A stretch of 7,836 nucleotides of DNA, from NCBI GenBank assembly GCA_003541895.1, contig DPLR01000632.1, positions 1 through 7,836 of the forward strand, read 5' to 3'. Positions 5,434 through 7,836 of the stretch are shown in pieces. The position numbers and the translations under genes were made by a program. The notes under the pieces were generated by a model. It ran no database searches. It saw only the letters and a list, made by a program, of their open reading frames with translations, and had not been told where the DNA came from. How positions within the stretch are numbered: position 1 is the first letter of the stretch; every line of letters starts with the position of its first letter. The DNA comes from Cytophagales bacterium (lineage in GTDB: Bacteria > Bacteroidota > Bacteroidia > Cytophagales > Cyclobacteriaceae).

Positions 5434-6717
5434 CTAGTTTCTTTTTGGTGCATTGCCTAAACCCACCCGATGGCCGATGGTTGCAAAGAATAAGATATAC
5501 AGGTAGCAAGGCACAGTGCAGATGAAGAATGCCGTTTGCGAAGGGAGCATTTTTACCAGTTGCCCATAAATTTGAGGTATAACCGCTCCGCCAGCAATGC
5601 CCATAATTAAAAGAGCGGAACCGGTTTTGGTAAATCTTCCAAGACCTTCAATAGCCAGCGGAAATATGGCAGGCCACATTAATGAGTTTGCAAGCCCTGT
5701 GATGGCAATAAAAAAGATTGAAACATATCCGTTTGTAAAGAAAGCAAGAGTAACAAAGGCCACTCCGGTAATAGAACAGATTTTCAGGGCAACTTCCTGT
5801 TTTATGAATTTTGGTATAGTAATAACGCCAATGACATAACCCACCACCATCGATATCAATGTATAAGAAGTAAAAATTTTAGTTTCATCTAAACTCATGC
5901 CCATTGAGCGGCCATATTGACCGATGACATCACCGGCCATTACTTCGGCACCCACATAAACAAAAATGCAGAGCGCGCCCAACAAAAGATGTGGAAATTG
6001 GAAAATAGAATTTTTGGATTTGTTTAAAGAATTATCAGATGAATCTCCACCCTCATTTTCAATTTCAGGTAGCGCAGAAAACCAAATGAGAAGGGCAAGT
6101 GCACTTAGAACAATGGCCATAACTGTATAGGGAGTGATCACTCGATTGGAAAGTTCTTGCAATAGTTGATTGCGCGTTGCTTCATCGGTTGCCGTTGCGA
6201 TTTTAGTTTCAACTTCATTGGCGCCCTTTAACACAACGGCACTTAAAATTATTGGACTGAGCGCGCCTGCCACCTTGTTGCAAATACCCATAATACTCAT
6301 TCGCTGAGCTGCAGATTCAATCGGCCCAATTACAGAGATGTATGGATTGGATGCCGTCTGCAAAAGTGAAAGCCCCATGCCTTGTACAAACAATCCGGTG
6401 AGGAAGAGAGCGAAGTGTCTACTGCTCGCAGCCGGTAAAAAAATCAGCGCGCCTAGAGCCATCACGAATAGACCCAATGCCATACCTTTTTTATAGCCCG
6501 TCATATTCAAAATGAACGATGATGGAATGGCTAGGAAAAAGTAAGCCATGTAAAATGCAAACGTAACGAGCAGCGCCTGCCCATCCGTTTTAAGATCACA
6601 GGCGAGTTTAAGGAATGGAATGAGTGTTCCGTTCAGCCAGGTAATGAATCCGAAAATAAAAAATAGACCACCGATGATGATCATCGGTATGAGGTAGTGT
6701 TTTTTCGAGTCAGTCAT
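5434..6717 (-). CDS. Sugar permease, major facilitator superfamily, GluP/FucP type
   Basis: This is an inner-membrane sugar importer of the FHS (fucose-galactose-glucose:H+ symporter) branch of the major facilitator superfamily. The 427 residues fit the family length and show about twelve hydrophobic segments in two halves, with a hydrophilic loop at about 225-240 (ENEGGDSSDNSLNKSK) between halves. Family signatures are WLNGTLIPF (27-35) in helix 1 and LLQTASNPY (118-126) in helix 4. Where E. coli FucP carries its key acidic residues (Asp46, Glu135), this protein appears to have Gly30 and Gln120, the pattern of GluP-type glucose/galactose carriers and not of fucose carriers; that comparison is from memory. 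It diverges from a LacI-type regulator, so the substrate is probably that regulator's sugar. The ATG gives the expected short N-terminus before helix 1 and lacks a Shine-Dalgarno site. It ends 40 bases from the att-like repeat and looks like host chromosome. Confidence 0.92.
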   Translation of the reverse strand: MTDSKKHYLIPMIIIGGLFFIFGFITWLNGTLIPFLKLACDLKTDGQALLVTFAFYMAYFFLAIPSSFILNMTGYKKGMALGLFVMALGALIFLPAASSRHFALFLTGLFVQGMGLSLLQTASNPYISVIGPIESAAQRMSIMGICNKVAGALSPIILSAVVLKGANEVETKIATATDEATRNQLLQELSNRVITPYTVMAIVLSALALLIWFSALPEIENEGGDSSDNSLNKSKNSIFQFPHLLLGALCIFVYVGAEVMAGDVIGQYGRSMGMSLDETKIFTSYTLISMVVGYVIGVITIPKFIKQEVALKICSITGVAFVTLAFFTNGYVSIFFIAITGLANSLMWPAIFPLAIEGLGRFTKTGSALLIMGIAGGAVIPQIYGQLVKMLPSQTAFFICTVPCYLYILFFATIGHRVGLGNAPKRN

Positions 6718-6867
6718 CGGAGTAAGAATTAGGATTTAATTTAGTTTATAAGTTTTCAATTTGGAATCATTAATGCCGAACGTTACTGAGTTGGGCAGAA
6801 CTTTGTGTTATTTTAAGTGATATAAGCGATTAAATGTAGACGTTATAAGTAGTATAGGTATATTTAT

Positions 6868-6882
6868 TAGATTCGAAATCTA
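6868..6882. promoter_or_regulatory. Palindrome between permease and regulator genes
   Basis: TAGATT and AATCTA form a perfect six-base inverted repeat around CGA. It shares the central TTCGAA-like part with the second LacI-type palindrome but not its outer arms. It lies upstream of the regulator's likely promoter and 150 bases before the permease start. It may bind a regulator or be an incidental palindrome. Confidence 0.35.
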
Positions 6883-6899
6883 GATAAAAATTTTAATTG

Positions 6900-6913
6900 T
6901 GTGTCCGCACACA
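6900..6913. promoter_or_regulatory. Likely LacI-type operator, site 1
   Basis: TGTGTCCGCACACA is a 14-base palindrome with six of seven pairs matched and a central CG, the usual layout for LacI-family operators. It resembles the site at 6921-6934 (TGTGT-CG-ACA core) and lies exactly 21 bases from it, centre to centre, so two dimers would bind the same face of the helix. It sits just upstream of the -7 element. Confidence 0.6.
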
Positions 6914-6914
6914 T

Positions 6915-6922
6915 TAAATTTG
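6915..6922 (+). promoter_or_regulatory. -7 element of the LacI-type regulator gene
   Basis: TAAATTTG matches the Bacteroidota -7 consensus TAnnTTTG at every fixed base. It lies 54 bases before the regulator's ATG. A TTG at 6897-6899 is nearby but closer than usual for a -33 element. The element is squeezed between the two operators and overlaps the second by two bases, so binding would block polymerase. Confidence 0.5.
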
Positions 6923-6934
6923 TGTTCGAAAACA
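6921..6934. promoter_or_regulatory. Likely LacI-type operator, site 2
   Basis: TGTGTTCGAAAACA is a 14-base palindrome with six of seven pairs matched and a central CG. It covers the end of the -7 element and the expected transcription start. Together with site 1 it suggests tight negative autoregulation. Effects on the permease gene, whose start is about 200 bases away, are also likely but not shown. Confidence 0.6.
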
Positions 6935-6976
6935 TTAATAACTGAAATTTTACGCATATTGGATGGATTCTAAAAC

Positions 6977-7836
6977 ATGTCAAAAAAAGCAACACGTATA
7001 AAAGATATAGCCAAGGCTGCAGGAGTTTCGGTTGGAACGGTTGACCGTGTTTTGCATAATCGCGGGAAGGTCTCTGATAAAGCGTTGAAAAAAATAAATG
7101 AGGTTTTAAAAAAGAATGAATACCGGCCTAACCTTATTGCGCGTACGCTGAGTTCTGGAAAAAATTATCGGATTGCGGTTCTTCTGCCAGGCCACGAACA
7201 AGATCCTTATTGGGCTTTGGTTTATCAAGGAATAATTCAATCCGAAAAAGAGTGGTCGCACTACGGTGTAACAATTTCTGTTCATGCGTTTGACCTTCAA
7301 CAAAAAAATTCTTTTGAAGAAATTACGCTTAAAGCATTGCGCCAACGACCGAACGGCATTTTGATGGCCCCTATTTTTTATAATGAGACGATCCCGTTTT
7401 TTAAGACCCTTCAGAAAAAGAAAATTCCATACGCGTTGTTTAACACCAATATCAAGGAGGCCAATGCGATTTCTTTTATCGGCCAAGACCTCTATCAAAG
7501 CGGGCGTGTAGCCGGTGAACTCTCATGCATAGGGCAGAATGCTACAGGAACTTTTGGTATTCTTCACATTGATGAAGATTTGAACGATTCTGTTCACTTG
7601 TTGGAAAAAGAAAAGGGATTTAGAGATTATGTAAATGAATTTTATAAATCGAATGTCACCATTGAATCATTAAACCGAACAAGTTCAACGGATTTTTCTT
7701 TTAAAAAGAAACTAGCTGTGCTTCTCAACAAGCCTGACTTGAAAGGACTCTTTGTGAGTACCTCGCGCGCCACCGAAACGGCAGCTACTTTTTTGAAAAG
7801 TCATGGCCAGAATGAAATTCGACTCGTTGGCTATGA
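6977..7836 (+). CDS. LacI-family transcriptional regulator, 3' end beyond window
   Basis: A sugar-responsive DNA-binding regulator. The first 286 residues are visible and the frame is still open at the window edge; full members have about 340. Residues 8-27 (IKDIAKAAGVSVGTVDRVLH) form the LacI helix-turn-helix, followed by helix 3 and a hinge (YRPNLIARTLSSGK, 49-62). A periplasmic-binding-protein-like sensor domain follows from about residue 65 (YRIAVLLPGHEQDPYWALVYQGI). The TVDRVLHNRGKVS version of the motif is common in Bacteroidota regulators with the sugar-binding type of sensor domain, so the effector is probably a sugar or sugar derivative. The ATG is the first Met before the helix-turn-helix, with no clear Shine-Dalgarno site. 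The gene diverges from a sugar permease and has two matched palindromes at its promoter, so self-control and control of the permease are likely. The minus-strand frame at 7106-7498 is its shadow. Confidence 0.93.
   Translation, partial: MSKKATRIKDIAKAAGVSVGTVDRVLHNRGKVSDKALKKINEVLKKNEYRPNLIARTLSSGKNYRIAVLLPGHEQDPYWALVYQGIIQSEKEWSHYGVTISVHAFDLQQKNSFEEITLKALRQRPNGILMAPIFYNETIPFFKTLQKKKIPYALFNTNIKEANAISFIGQDLYQSGRVAGELSCIGQNATGTFGILHIDEDLNDSVHLLEKEKGFRDYVNEFYKSNVTIESLNRTSSTDFSFKKKLAVLLNKPDLKGLFVSTSRATETAATFLKSHGQNEIRLVGY

Noticed and set aside
7106..7498. Minus-strand open frame of 130 codons
   Set aside because: It is antisense to the well-supported LacI-family regulator gene.
1..7836. CRISPR array, insertion sequence or defence system
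   Set aside because: No regularly spaced repeats, no transposase and no recognisable nuclease or toxin domains were seen; the 24-base repeats are too few and unequally spaced.

Overview
The window looks like a Bacteroidota chromosome, probably from the Cytophagales or a neighbouring group. Three things point there: a short (287-residue) RpoD-type sigma factor with the Bacteroidota N-terminus (MRQLKI...[20 protein letters not shown]), a tyrosine integrase of the Bacteroidota 'FRFSD / HLARRS / ITGHST / KYVK' type, and starts preceded by A/T-rich sequence rather than strong Shine-Dalgarno sites. The lineage is inferred from protein style only.

Region 1 (1-2033) is the right end of an integrative element. 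It holds the catalytic C-terminus of a tyrosine recombinase (cut by the window edge), a 445-residue protein of unknown function that overlaps it by 17 bases, and about 190 noncoding bases. These contain a pair of 24-base direct repeats and end in a 13-base sequence (CCAGCGGGATCAC) that looks like the 3' end of a tRNA gene. A strong terminator follows.

Region 2 (2034-5394) is a 3.36 kb stretch bounded on the right by a second exact copy of the 13-base sequence, again followed at once by a terminator. A diverged copy of the 24-base repeat lies at nearly the same distance (about 100 bases) before this second core. I read this as a second, decayed island in tandem with the first. It has no integrase gene. 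All its genes are on the minus strand: a relic of a PepSY-like protein, an RpoD-family sigma factor, a cold-shock protein and a FabH-like ketoacyl synthase III. The sigma factor and cold-shock gene are only 79 bases apart and could be co-transcribed; a perfect hairpin lies between the cold-shock gene and the synthase.

Region 3 (5395-7836) looks like ordinary chromosome: a sugar permease of the GluP/FucP major-facilitator family on the minus strand, diverging from a LacI-family regulator on the plus strand that runs off the window. Between them are two matching 14-base palindromes exactly 21 bases apart, centre to centre, bracketing a good Bacteroidota -7 element. This suggests that the regulator controls itself and probably the permease.

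The most interesting points are the tandem att-like architecture with arm-type repeats, a primary-type sigma factor lying inside the apparent island, the unknown gene fused translationally to the integrase, and the twin-operator promoter. No CRISPR array, complete RNA gene or insertion sequence was seen.
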